From the NCBI RefSeq assembly GCF_008704655.1, contig NZ_CP023688.1:4216001-4280000 (forward strand): a stretch of DNA of 64,000 bases. The letters run 5' to 3'. Below are positions 37,331 to 45,137 of the stretch, in pieces. Made by a program: the position numbers and the translations under genes. Within the stretch, counting starts at the first letter, position 1. Each line of letters starts with the position of its first letter. The notes under the pieces are model-generated. The model had not been told where the DNA came from, did no database searches, and saw only the letters and a program-made list of their open reading frames with translations. Source of the stretch: Streptomyces rimosus. Lineage in GTDB: Bacteria; Actinomycetota; Actinomycetes; Streptomycetales; Streptomycetaceae.

Positions 37331-37378
37331 TACGTAAGGGGCGCTTCCACCTGGTGGTGGAAGCGCCCCTTACGTATG
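37331..37378. terminator. Very long bidirectional terminator-like hairpin
   Basis: A perfect 21-bp stem (37331-37351 with 37358-37378) beginning atacgtaaggggcgcttcca, with a 6-nt loop. It lies 24 bp after the PBP stop and should terminate transcription from both directions. Confidence 0.9.
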
Positions 37379-37392
37379 CGGCAGGGCTCGGG

Positions 37393-37464
37393 GGTGCGGC
37401 TCTTCCGTACGGCTGCGGTGCGGCTCTTCCGTACGGCCACGGTGCGGCTCGTACGTACGGCAGC
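37393..37464. repeat. Three tandem 24-bp repeats
   Basis: Units start at 37393, 37417 and 37441 with ggtgcggctcttccgtacgg. The first two are nearly identical and the third diverges in the middle. Located between the PBP terminator and the convergent yqeY end. Confidence 0.85.
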
Positions 37465-37540
37465 CAGCTACGCCGCCGCAGTGGGCGGGCCGGGGCCCGC
37501 CGGACTCCGCCTGCCCCCGCGCCCCTGCTCTCGGCTTCGC

Positions 37541-38005
37541 TCAGCCCGCGAGCAGCTTCTTGACCACCGCGGCCACCCGGCCGCCCTCGGCCCGGCCCGC
37601 GATCTTCGGGTTCACGATCTTCATGACGGCGCCCATCGCCTTCGGCCCCTCGGCGCCGCCCGCCTTCGCCTCCGCGATGGCCTCGGCGACCAGGTTCTCC
37701 AGCTCCTCGTCCGTGAGCGGCTTGGGCAGGTACGTGGCGAGCACCTCGCCCTCCGCACGCTCCCGATCCGCCTGCTCGGCACGGCCGCCCTTGTCGAACG
37801 CCTCGGCGGCCTCCCGGCGCTTCTTCGCCTCCCGCGCGATGATCTTCTCGACCTCGGCGTCCGAGAGCTCGCGCGCCTCGGTGCCCGCGACCTCCTCCTT
37901 CTGGACGGCGGTCAGAGTGAGACGGAGGGTGGAAGAGCGCAGCTCGTCACGGGCCCTGATGGCCGTGGTGAGGTCGTCCTGCAGCTTCGACTTGAGCGTG
38001 GTCAT
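37541..38005 (-). CDS. GatB/YqeY domain-containing protein
   Basis: A 154-aa YqeY homologue from ATG 38005: MTTLKSKLQDDLTTAIRARD, then EVEKIIAREAKKRREA and terminal GRVAAVVKKLLAG. It is related to the tail domain of amidotransferase GatB and thought to have a tRNA-linked accessory role. Monocistronic by context. Confidence 0.92.
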   Translation of the reverse strand: MTTLKSKLQDDLTTAIRARDELRSSTLRLTLTAVQKEEVAGTEARELSDAEVEKIIAREAKKRREAAEAFDKGGRAEQADRERAEGEVLATYLPKPLTDEELENLVAEAIAEAKAGGAEGPKAMGAVMKIVNPKIAGRAEGGRVAAVVKKLLAG

Positions 38006-38292
38006 GACGTCGAGTATGCCCGCACGCGGCGCCTAACGCCGCACCATTAAGCGGTGGGGACGGGCCGGGGCGGGCCGAGCGCCACTTAGCGCCACCCGCG
38101 AGTTCCACGTACCGGCCACCCCCGAGTGCCACGCCCCGTCGCCCCCGGAAGGCGCGGCACCTGCCAAGGTCTACGCAGCCCACGTACCGACGGGCATCGC
38201 CCCCGCCGGGGAGCCCCCCCAGATCCGCCCCCATAGGGCCCCACCCCCACACCCATGCGCACCACCCCTCCTCCCTCTGCCACGATGGAGCC

Positions 38293-39231
38293 ATGCGCGC
38301 TCGTTACGGAGTCCCCTTGTCCATCGCCGCGGTCGGCGCGGCGGGCCTGGCCTACGCCGCCGGATTCGAAGTCCGCTCCTTCAGACTGCGCCGGGTCACC
38401 GTGCCCGTACTGCCTCCCGGTATGCGGCCGTTGCGCGTGCTCCAGGTCTCGGACATCCACATGGTCAGCGGGCAGCGCAAGAAGCAGCGCTGGCTCCAGT
38501 CGCTGGCCGGACTGCGGCCCGACTTCGTGATCAACACGGGCGACAACCTCTCCGACCCCGAGGGCGTCCCGGAGGCCCTGGACGCGCTCGGCCCGCTCAT
38601 GGAGTTCCCCGGTGCGTACGTCTTCGGCTCCAACGACTACTACGGACCGAAGCTGCGCAACCCCGCCCGCTACCTGATCGAGAAGGCCCAGAAGCGCCAC
38701 GGTCTGAACGGCAACCCGCCCGCCGTCGGCGCCGTCCACAACCCCTGGGAAGACCTGCGCGACGCCTTCGACACGGCCGGCTGGCTCAACCTCTCCAACA
38801 CCCGCGGCCGCCTCAAGCTCGACGGCTCGGCCGGCGGCGTCGAAATCGCGCTGACCGGCCTGGACGACCCGCACATCAAGCGCGACCGCTACGCCCAGGT
38901 CGCCGGCGGCCCCGAACCCGACGCCGACCTCTCCCTGGCCGTCGTCCACGCCCCGTACCTGCGCTCCCTGGACGCCTTCACGGCCGACGGCTACCCGCTG
39001 ATCCTGGCCGGCCACACCCACGGCGGCCAGCTCTGCATCCCCTTCTACGGGGCCCTCGTCACCAACTGCGACATCGACACCGACCGGGTGAAGGGCCTCT
39101 CCACCCACACCGCGGGCGGCAACACCTCCTACCTCCACGTCTCCGCAGGCTGCGGCACCAACCGCTACACCCCGGTCCGCTTCGCCTGCCCACCGGAGGC
39201 GACACTGCTGACCCTCACACCGCGCGACTGA
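38293..39231 (+). CDS. Metallophosphoesterase (YkuE/calcineurin-like)
   Basis: A 312-aa phosphoesterase with a hydrophobic N-terminus (LSIAAVGAAGLAYAAGF) that may anchor it in the membrane. Metal motifs are VSDIHM (DxH), NTGDN (GD), GSNDYYG (GNxD-like) and AGHTHGGQ (GHxH). Members of this group cleave phosphoesters in lipid or nucleotide substrates. Single gene after a promoter region at 38006-38292. Confidence 0.9.
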   Translation: MRARYGVPLSIAAVGAAGLAYAAGFEVRSFRLRRVTVPVLPPGMRPLRVLQVSDIHMVSGQRKKQRWLQSLAGLRPDFVINTGDNLSDPEGVPEALDALGPLMEFPGAYVFGSNDYYGPKLRNPARYLIEKAQKRHGLNGNPPAVGAVHNPWEDLRDAFDTAGWLNLSNTRGRLKLDGSAGGVEIALTGLDDPHIKRDRYAQVAGGPEPDADLSLAVVHAPYLRSLDAFTADGYPLILAGHTHGGQLCIPFYGALVTNCDIDTDRVKGLSTHTAGGNTSYLHVSAGCGTNRYTPVRFACPPEATLLTLTPRD

Positions 39232-39301
39232 TCAGCGGGCGACGGGCACCGCGCCTGCCCCAGCCGACGCGACGCATCTCACACCGCGGCCTGGCCCGGA
39301 T

Positions 39302-39482
39302 GGCCGGGCCTCCGTGTCCGCCCCCACGGCCGGGCCTCCGTGTCCGCCCCCACGGCCGGGCCTCCGTGTCGCCCTCGCGGCCGGACCTCGGTATCCGCCC
39401 CCACGGCCGGACCTCGGTGTCCGCCCCCACCGCCAGGCCTCCGTGTCCACCCCCGCGGCCGGGCCATCACGTCCCCTCCCAC
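39302..39482. repeat. Seven tandem ~26-bp repeats
   Basis: Units start at 39302, 39328, 39354, 39379, 39405, 39431 and 39457. The consensus begins ggccgggcctccgtgtccgc and ends cccac. The first two are identical, one is 25 bp, and later units diverge. They fill the gap between the phosphoesterase and the Pr6Pr protein. There are no spacers, so this is not a CRISPR array. Confidence 0.92.
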
Positions 39483-39652
39483 GGTCAGACAGTCACGCCC
39501 CCACTCCCCTACAGCCACGCCCAGGTGGCAACCGTCCCCGACCGGCACACCCCCGGCATACTCCGCCCCTCCCCCTGCACGCACACTGGGCCTCCCCCTA
39601 CGGATTCACCACACCTTCACCATCCCGCCCCGCTCCCGTCTAGCGTGGGGGG

Positions 39653-40468
39653 ATGATCGAGCCCACCAGCGCCCGCGTCCCCCGCTCCCGCCCATCGCAG
39701 GCCACCTCCCACGCCTCCTCCCGCTACGCCCGGGGAGCGGCGTTCGCCTCCGCCCACACCCCTGCCTCCGCGGTCGTCCCCCCGGTGCGCCGCCCAGTGG
39801 CCGCGATCTTCCGACTGCTGATCGCCCTGGCCGCCCTGACCGGCCTCGTCCTGGACATCGCGATCACCCCGGACCTGGGCCGCCTCTTCAGCTACTTCAC
39901 CGTCCAGACGAACATCGCCGTGGCCGTCTGCTTCGCCTGGTCGGCATACCGCGCCTGGGCCGCCCGCCCGCCGATCTCCCCACGGATCACTGGCGCGGTC
40001 CTCCTCTACATAGCCATCACCGGCCTCGTCTACCACGTCATCCTCACCAACGACTCCAGCGGCTTCTCCATGACCGGGACCCCGGAGCACGACACCGTCC
40101 GCACCGTCTCCACCCACCTCCTGCACACCGTCACCCCCATCGGCGCCGCCCTGGACTGGCTCCTGCTCACCGCCCCCCGCGGCTTCCGCTGGCGCCACGC
40201 CGCCCAGTGGCTGGCCTACCCCTTCCTCTACCTCCCCTTCGCCCTCATCCGCGGCGCCCTCCTCGCCCCCGGCACCGAAGGCCGCTACCCGTACCCCTTC
40301 CTCGACGTAGACCTCCACGGCTACGCCGGCATCGCCCTGAACACCCTCATCTTCGGCTCCGCCTTCTACGCCCTGGCCCTCCTCCTCGTCACCATCGACC
40401 AGGTCAGGCCCCACCCCCGCCGCCCCGAGAACCGGATTTCACCTTCGGGGATCGGTCCGCTAAAGTAG
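39653..40468 (+). CDS. Pr6Pr-family integral membrane protein
   Basis: A 271-aa membrane protein with six predicted helices. Signature parts are FSYFTVQTNIAVAVCFAW (Pr6Pr/FAR-17a-like motif) and HTVTPIGAALDWLLL, followed by PYPFLDVDLHGYAGIALN. Its close relatives are uncharacterised in bacteria. It ends 12 bp before the tRNA-Pro gene. Confidence 0.82.
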   Translation: MIEPTSARVPRSRPSQATSHASSRYARGAAFASAHTPASAVVPPVRRPVAAIFRLLIALAALTGLVLDIAITPDLGRLFSYFTVQTNIAVAVCFAWSAYRAWAARPPISPRITGAVLLYIAITGLVYHVILTNDSSGFSMTGTPEHDTVRTVSTHLLHTVTPIGAALDWLLLTAPRGFRWRHAAQWLAYPFLYLPFALIRGALLAPGTEGRYPYPFLDVDLHGYAGIALNTLIFGSAFYALALLLVTIDQVRPHPRRPENRISPSGIGPLK

Positions 40469-40480
40469 AGCTCGTTGCTT

Positions 40481-40554
40481 CGGGGTGTGGCGCAGCTTGG
40501 CAGCGCGCTTCGTTCGGGACGAAGAGGTCGTGGGTTCAAATCCCGCCACCCCGA
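40481..40554 (+). tRNA. tRNA-Pro (anticodon CGG)
   Basis: A 74-nt cloverleaf: acceptor cggggtg/caccccg, D arm with agcttggca, anticodon stem cttcg/cgaag with loop ttcggga (anticodon cgg), T arm gtggg-ttcaaat-cccgc, discriminator a. No CCA is encoded. Its 3' end is duplicated at 43732-43758, marking it as the attachment site of the following element. Confidence 0.95.
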
Positions 40555-40558
40555 CTGA
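40532..40558 (+). repeat. Left copy of the att-like direct repeat (3' end of tRNA-Pro)
   Basis: Covers the T arm and acceptor strand, gggttca..tcccgccaccccgactga. It matches 25 of 27 bases with 43732-43758 and the last 18 bases are identical. Typical attL of a tRNA-targeting integrative element, exactly 3200 bp from its partner. Confidence 0.8.
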
Positions 40559-40569
40559 AGGAACACCAG

Positions 40570-40609
40570 GTCAGGGGCCTGATCCGCGAAAGCGGGTCGG
40601 GTCCCTGAC
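40570..40609 (+). terminator. Hairpin downstream of tRNA-Pro
   Basis: An 18-bp stem with several G-U pairs closed by a GAAA tetraloop (gtcaggggcctgatccgc left arm), followed by TCGTTTCT. It starts 16 nt after the tRNA, as expected of its terminator, now inside the element side. Confidence 0.8.
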
Positions 40610-40965
40610 TCGTTTCTGGAGTCCCCTGGAAGGGGATCTTGGAGCCTCCCCCTGGACGACACCCACGACATACGCGTGGCGCACGTCACAGTCGATTGCA
40701 AATAGCGGCGCTTCCATGCAGTCGGCGGCCCCAGCCCTGCTCCCAATTGCTGGCGCTCCGATGGCCAGTTCCTTCCGCCATGTGTCTTGTCAGTTCCCCC
40801 TGCTATGCAAGACAGGAGTGGATCGCGCATTCGAAGCAGGGGGGGGAGGCGCGGCTCATGGCAGTCCTGACCGTCATCGGCGGCAGCAGACACAACCCAC
40901 AGGCCCTATTCCCCACCGGCTCATGCCGCCATATCCTCGCGGTCACGCGGGAGGGAGGGCCACCT

Positions 40966-41469
40966 GTGGCGGCAGAGGCGACAAGCTGGCAGAAGGAACA
41001 GGTCAGCCGTGCCTACGTGCATGCCCTCGCCACGCAGGGTGGCTACACGCTCTGCGACTGGAACGTGGACAAGGACGGCGTAGATGTCACCCTCCGCTCG
41101 GGCCCATGGATGGTGGATATCCAGCTCAAGTGCACACAGAGTCCCCGTATCGTCCGCGGTGGATTCAGCTTTGACCTCGACGTGGAAACGTACGACAAGC
41201 TCCGCAATCCGGACCGTTCGGCCCCAGGCCACCTCGCGTTACTGATCGTCCCTCCGGACATTGGCCGATGGGTCATCCACCAGTCAGAATCGATCGTCCT
41301 CGCATGTCACGGCTACTGGGCGTCGCTTCACGGACTGGGTTGTGCAAGCGGGAGCGTCACCACAGCAATCCACTTACCCGAGCATCAACCGCTCACAGTG
41401 AAAGCCATGGGCACGATGTTCGACGCAGCGCGTCGTATGGCCAACTCTGCTGGCCGAGGGGTGAACTGA
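40966..41469 (+). CDS. DUF4365-type PD-(D/E)XK-like protein
   Basis: A 167-aa protein from GTG 40966, preceded by GGGAGGGAGGG at good spacing. The region DKDGVDVTLRSGPWMVDIQLK has the Asp...x-Gln-x-Lys layout of PD-(D/E)XK nuclease folds seen in DUF4365 and Mrr-like proteins. PPDIGRWVIH and a short C-terminal helix follow. Such domains are common in defence islands. One base separates its stop from the next start, so the two genes form an operon. Active-site call is by eye; nuclease activity is inferred. Confidence 0.7.
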   Translation: MAAEATSWQKEQVSRAYVHALATQGGYTLCDWNVDKDGVDVTLRSGPWMVDIQLKCTQSPRIVRGGFSFDLDVETYDKLRNPDRSAPGHLALLIVPPDIGRWVIHQSESIVLACHGYWASLHGLGCASGSVTTAIHLPEHQPLTVKAMGTMFDAARRMANSAGRGVN

Positions 41470-41470
41470 A

Positions 41471-42607
41471 GTGATGCGCATGAACCCCGGCTTCGGCCCG
41501 GAAGAGATTCGGAGCTATCTCAAGGTAGCTGGCTGGTCACCGGTGTCGGGCAGTGACTTGGCCGAGCTATGGCGACTTCCCGGCTCATCTGAGGAAGTTG
41601 TCCTGGTTCCCATGAAACCGGGAGCACCGGACTTCGCGAAGCGAACGAACATCTTGCTGAATGATCTATGCCGCATCGAATCCCGCGACGCTATCACCGT
41701 GCACGATGCCATCGCCACCGTCTATCACGATGTTACTGATCTCAGAGCATCCCACCCCTCCCTGAGTGACGGCTCCATTCCGCTGGAGGCGGGTTACGAG
41801 CTGTTCATCTCCGCCAAGCGCCTACGTGTGGCATCTGCAGCTGCGTCGATCCGCCGACAAGGGCATTTCCGCAACTTCCCTGCCCGAGCACGAGACCAGG
41901 CCCGCGAGGTCCGACTCGGCCAGACACGTCGCGGTTCGTACATCGTGCCCATCATCAGCCAGGCCCGTTCTCCCGAGGACGTGTACGCCCCGCAGCAAGA
42001 GCACATCGACATCGAGGTTGAGGAGACGCTCTTCGACCGGCGCGTCACCGCCACCATGTCCCGTGCCCTGGGCGTACTGGAAGAGATGGCAAGCGCTCGC
42101 CGGCAACCCACCCTCAGCGAGATCGCCGACTCGGTCGGCGAGGGAGTCTCGTACGAGTTGTGCCAGGCATTGACCAAAGTGGTCAACACGGAATCGGTCG
42201 GCGCACTCGACATCACTTTCAACTGGTCCCGAGTAGCAGCTCCACCGCCAGGATCCTCTGCCCAAGTGGAGTTCAACCGGGATGCGATCGACATCGTGGA
42301 CCGAATCTCCCGTCACCTGAGAACGCAGCTCTATACCCGTGAGCATGTGATCTACGGGGTCATCACCGACTTGAGCCGCCGCCCCGAGGAGGAAACCGGA
42401 CGTGTGGGCATCGAGACGTTGATCAAGCGACGACGCAGGACAGTCTGGATCGACCTAGCCGACGAGCCGTACCACTTGGCGGTCCGTTGCCACGACACCG
42501 GCACGCCCGTCAGGGTCCGTGGCGTACTGAGCAGTCCACCGGGCGGGACAGCTTCTATGGAGGTACGCCAGTTCGGCCCCGACACCTCGCTCGGCTCCGA
42601 CGAGTGA
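41471..42607 (+). CDS. Unknown 378-aa protein, partner of the DUF4365-type gene
   Basis: Not recognised. It begins with adjacent GTG/ATG codons (41471, 41474) directly after the upstream stop. It is soluble, with no signal or membrane helix. Residues ~1-130 look alpha/beta (DAITVHDAIATVYHDVTDL). Residues ~190-240 resemble a helix-turn-helix (TLSEIADSVGEGVSYELCQAL). The last ~100 residues (RRRRTVWIDLADEPYHLAVRCHD, then RVRGVLSSPPGG) look like a beta-rich domain. Codon use is markedly less G+C-biased than in flanking genes. With its nuclease-like neighbour it could form a defence or regulatory module; this is inference. Confidence 0.75.
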   Translation: MMRMNPGFGPEEIRSYLKVAGWSPVSGSDLAELWRLPGSSEEVVLVPMKPGAPDFAKRTNILLNDLCRIESRDAITVHDAIATVYHDVTDLRASHPSLSDGSIPLEAGYELFISAKRLRVASAAASIRRQGHFRNFPARARDQAREVRLGQTRRGSYIVPIISQARSPEDVYAPQQEHIDIEVEETLFDRRVTATMSRALGVLEEMASARRQPTLSEIADSVGEGVSYELCQALTKVVNTESVGALDITFNWSRVAAPPPGSSAQVEFNRDAIDIVDRISRHLRTQLYTREHVIYGVITDLSRRPEEETGRVGIETLIKRRRRTVWIDLADEPYHLAVRCHDTGTPVRVRGVLSSPPGGTASMEVRQFGPDTSLGSDE

Positions 42608-43237
42608 ACCTTCCCTCGAGCGCCTGTGCTTTAAGTTCCTCGGCGCCGACCAGACGAACAGGTTGGCAGCTGCATTGGTGCGACCGGGAAGCACACCACC
42701 GCCCCGAGACCAGCTCCGAACCGCCCTACTGCCCCTGGCCGATTGCAACCTGACGTCCTCCATGGCACGGCGAGGTCCCGTCCCTTCACACGCGTAGGCC
42801 GAAGGGGCCTCTTGCCGAAGCTGAGGCGTCTCAAGCCATCGGGCACCGTCCATAGCACTGACCTGCGCCAGCACTTTCGCGAACGGCCAGTCGCCGACTC
42901 GACCGCAGGGGCACCCCAGGGCATCACTAAAGAGCGTCTGTCACAACTGCGGGTGCGCCTCCAAAGGGGCGCGATAGGGGCAGGCGGCGTGCTGGTTGGC
43001 ACAACCGTCGAGCGAGACGACGATCACGGACGGCTCCATGTGAATACTCACCGACCGCACCGCCGACTGCACGGCCGTCCCCGCCAGCCCTGGACCCTCC
43101 TCGCTTGCTGGGCCGCTGCTCGCGGCGCACAGGGCTTCCAACTACTTCACGAGTCCAGCGAACCCACAACCGCGTACACCCCATAGCCCGATACGGAGGG
43201 GCGACCAGTAAACTCGGCTCGCGCCTACGCCTTTAAG
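42608..43237. other. Gene-poor DNA within the element
   Basis: About 630 bp with short open frames on both strands, none with a ribosome binding site or a recognisable domain. Probably decayed remnants of earlier cargo or of a lost recombinase. Confidence 0.5.
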
Positions 43238-43513
43238 ATGCAGAACATGCCGAGATTTCCCGAGTTTGACGCTTCTTCCCTTCGCCGCACCAGCTCAGTT
43301 GAGGGTGGGTTTCCCTGGCGCGGCCAGACCGTAACCCTCTTACGGATCGATGCGAAAGGGGTCGTCACCCAGGCGACACGCATAACCGAGAAGCGGGCCA
43401 TGCTGGCACACGCCGGGCCGAAGGACCTGGTACTTGCTGCATGGCCCGGGCAGTGGTCCCAGGACGTGTTCGTGGTGGACGACTTCAAGGCCGCCTGCGA
43501 AGAAATAGGCTAA
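43238..43513 (+). CDS. Small hypothetical protein (91 aa) in the element
   Basis: Starts at ATG 43238 (MQNMPRFPEF) or ATG 43247. No Shine-Dalgarno site is seen, but an AT-rich tttaag lies just upstream, compatible with a leaderless transcript. The product is a compact alpha/beta polypeptide (VTLLRIDAKGVVTQATRITEKRA, then WSQDVFVVDDFKAACEEIG) with good composition. No family recognised. Confidence 0.6.
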   Translation: MQNMPRFPEFDASSLRRTSSVEGGFPWRGQTVTLLRIDAKGVVTQATRITEKRAMLAHAGPKDLVLAAWPGQWSQDVFVVDDFKAACEEIG

Positions 43514-43731
43514 CCCGGACCGATCCGAGGACCGAGTTCCCTCGTCCAACACCTCCCCCACGACGAACTGATTCGCTACGAGCAGCAGTCTCCCACCTTG
43601 GCGGGAGGCATCTGGGAGACGTTCTTCTCCGCAATTGTTGCGTGGTTACCCCAGACCGAGACCAGCGCCCTGACCTGCACGGATTTCATTGTTGGCAGGT
43701 GAGGCGCGTGTGCCCGGGTCGGAGAGCTTCC

Positions 43732-43758
43732 GGGTTCAGCTCCCGCCACCCCGACTGA
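43732..43758 (+). repeat. Right copy of the att-like direct repeat
   Basis: gggttcagctcccgccacc followed by ccgactga: the 3' end of tRNA-Pro with two mismatches in the T loop. Partial similarity extends further left into the anticodon arm region (gcgcg...cggg). Candidate attR. Confidence 0.78.
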
Positions 43759-43768
43759 GAAATAGGAG

Positions 43769-43808
43769 GCTGGAGGGCCGGTACTGGATCCAGTACCGGC
43801 CCTCCAGC
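43769..43808. terminator. Perfect 40-bp palindrome after attR
   Basis: An 18-bp stem (gctggagggccggtactg left arm) around gatc. It lies 10 nt after the tRNA-end copy, just where the original terminator of tRNA-Pro would sit if the element inserted between tRNA and terminator. Confidence 0.85.
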
Positions 43809-43940
43809 TATGTCCTTGCGTGTGCACGGCGTATCGCTCCGGCCGAGCGCGGAACGCGCTGTCCAGAGGCGTTGCCGAGGTACCGCGCGCGAGCAAGATG
43901 GGCGCCCCTGTGGCTGGGGCCCCCATCTGCGGCCCGGCCG

Positions 43941-44909
43941 TCATATGGACGTCCCGCGGTGAGCCAGGAGCGTCCCCAGTGCTGTTCGCTCATGTATGAC
44001 CGATCGTCCCGCGCGGGTTGTGGTGAGGAGGCCGGCGGCGCGTAGTGCTGTGGTGTGGGCGGAGATGGTGGGGGCGCTGACGTTCAGGCTGCGGGCCAGG
44101 GCGGTGGTGGTGTGGGGGGTGGTTAGTAGGCGGAGGAGTTGGGTTCGGGTGGGGCCTAGGGCTGCTGTTAGGGGGTCGTGGGGAGACTTGGTGGTGGGTT
44201 GGAGGGGGAGGTGGGGGCCGGCTGGGTAGGTGAGGTGTAAGGGGTGGTCGGGGTGGTGGGCTGCTAGGGGGTGGCTGGTCCAGTGGAAGGTGGGGTGTAG
44301 GAGGACGCCTTGGCCGGTGAGGGTGATGTGCTGGTCCTTGGGCGAGGGGACTTCCCATGTGTTGTCCCTGAGGCGGGAGTTGGGGACTAGGTGGGTCAGG
44401 GCGTGGGCGGTGCCGTGTTCGGCTGTGGTGAGGGCGTGGCGGGTGAACTCGTCGCGGTGGAGGTCCTGGATCAGGGGCCATACGGGGCGTAGGACGGTTT
44501 CGAAGGCCGCGTGTTGAGCCTGTTCGAAGAGGTGCCAGGAACCGGGGTCGTTTTGGTGGAGGGCCCGGATCCAGGGCGGTGGTGGGTGGGGGGCTGAGGC
44601 GTAGATGCGTTGGAGTTCGGAGCGGATGGCGGTGGGGTGGGTCGCGCGGATGGATTCCAGGGCGTCGGTGAGTGAGTCGTTGTAGGTGTCGAGGAAGACG
44701 GGGGCGTTGCCTGCCGGGGCCAAGGCGCGGAGCGGGAGGACGGTTGGCGGGAGGGAGCGGAGGAGGCGTTGTCGCCAGCGGGCGTAGAGGAGGGGGTCGT
44801 CGGTGCTGGTGGCCTTCATGAAGGCGGTGTTGAGTTCGATGAGGGGTGCCGGGCGGGGTGCGAAGCGGACGCGGGCGAAGTCGGCGGCCGTGAAGTGGAT
44901 GCGGAGCAC
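43941..44909 (-). CDS. ArsR-type regulator with DUF5937 N-terminal domain
   Basis: A 322-aa winged-helix protein. GTG 44909 after AGGGGGACC gives VLRIHFTAADFARVRFAPRPAPL, the usual beginning of DUF5937/ArsR-like regulators in streptomycetes. The C-terminal HTH is TTALARSLNVSAPTISAHTTALRAAGLL. The coding strand is unusually C-rich (CAC, CCC, ACC codons), leaving long G runs on the plus strand. No metal-binding cysteines are evident. Target unknown; the hydrolase gene lies upstream, divergently. Confidence 0.85.
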   Translation of the reverse strand: MLRIHFTAADFARVRFAPRPAPLIELNTAFMKATSTDDPLLYARWRQRLLRSLPPTVLPLRALAPAGNAPVFLDTYNDSLTDALESIRATHPTAIRSELQRIYASAPHPPPPWIRALHQNDPGSWHLFEQAQHAAFETVLRPVWPLIQDLHRDEFTRHALTTAEHGTAHALTHLVPNSRLRDNTWEVPSPKDQHITLTGQGVLLHPTFHWTSHPLAAHHPDHPLHLTYPAGPHLPLQPTTKSPHDPLTAALGPTRTQLLRLLTTPHTTTALARSLNVSAPTISAHTTALRAAGLLTTTRAGRSVIHERTALGTLLAHRGTSI

Positions 44910-45137
44910 TGGTCCCCCTGGATGTGAGGCATGTGAGGCACTGGTCCTCTGGTGGTGTCGCTCGTCATCGTGCTGATGGTGTCGCGCCATCGTTTTGGGC
45001 TGGAGCTAAAGGATCGTGGGGTCCTCCCTCCGGGCGTCAGCCTGGTGACGGCAGCAGGTTGGCAGACAGAGCAGTCGGCAGGTGGCTGATGGCTGATGGC
45101 TGACGGCTCATGACTGATGGCAGCGCGGAGGACGGGG

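Larger units (their letters stand above)
40555..43758. mobile_element. Remnant of an integrative element in tRNA-Pro
   Basis: DNA bounded by the tRNA-Pro gene and the tRNA-end duplication. It is visibly less G+C-biased than its flanks (clear in 41480-42600), has Streptomyces-atypical codons and carries unrelated cargo: a DUF4365-type protein, an unknown 378-aa protein and a 91-aa orphan. No integrase or excisionase is recognisable, so it is probably immobile. Element status is inferred from the direct repeats and composition. Confidence 0.7.

Noticed and set aside
39302..39482. CRISPR-like array of ~26-bp repeats
   Set aside because: Units are directly adjacent with no spacers, diverge progressively, and no cas genes are present.
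42600..43190. Transposase (TnpB-like) remnant on the minus strand
   Set aside because: One short NAAANL-like stretch resembles the end of OrfB proteins, but no zinc finger or RuvC motifs could be followed in any frame.
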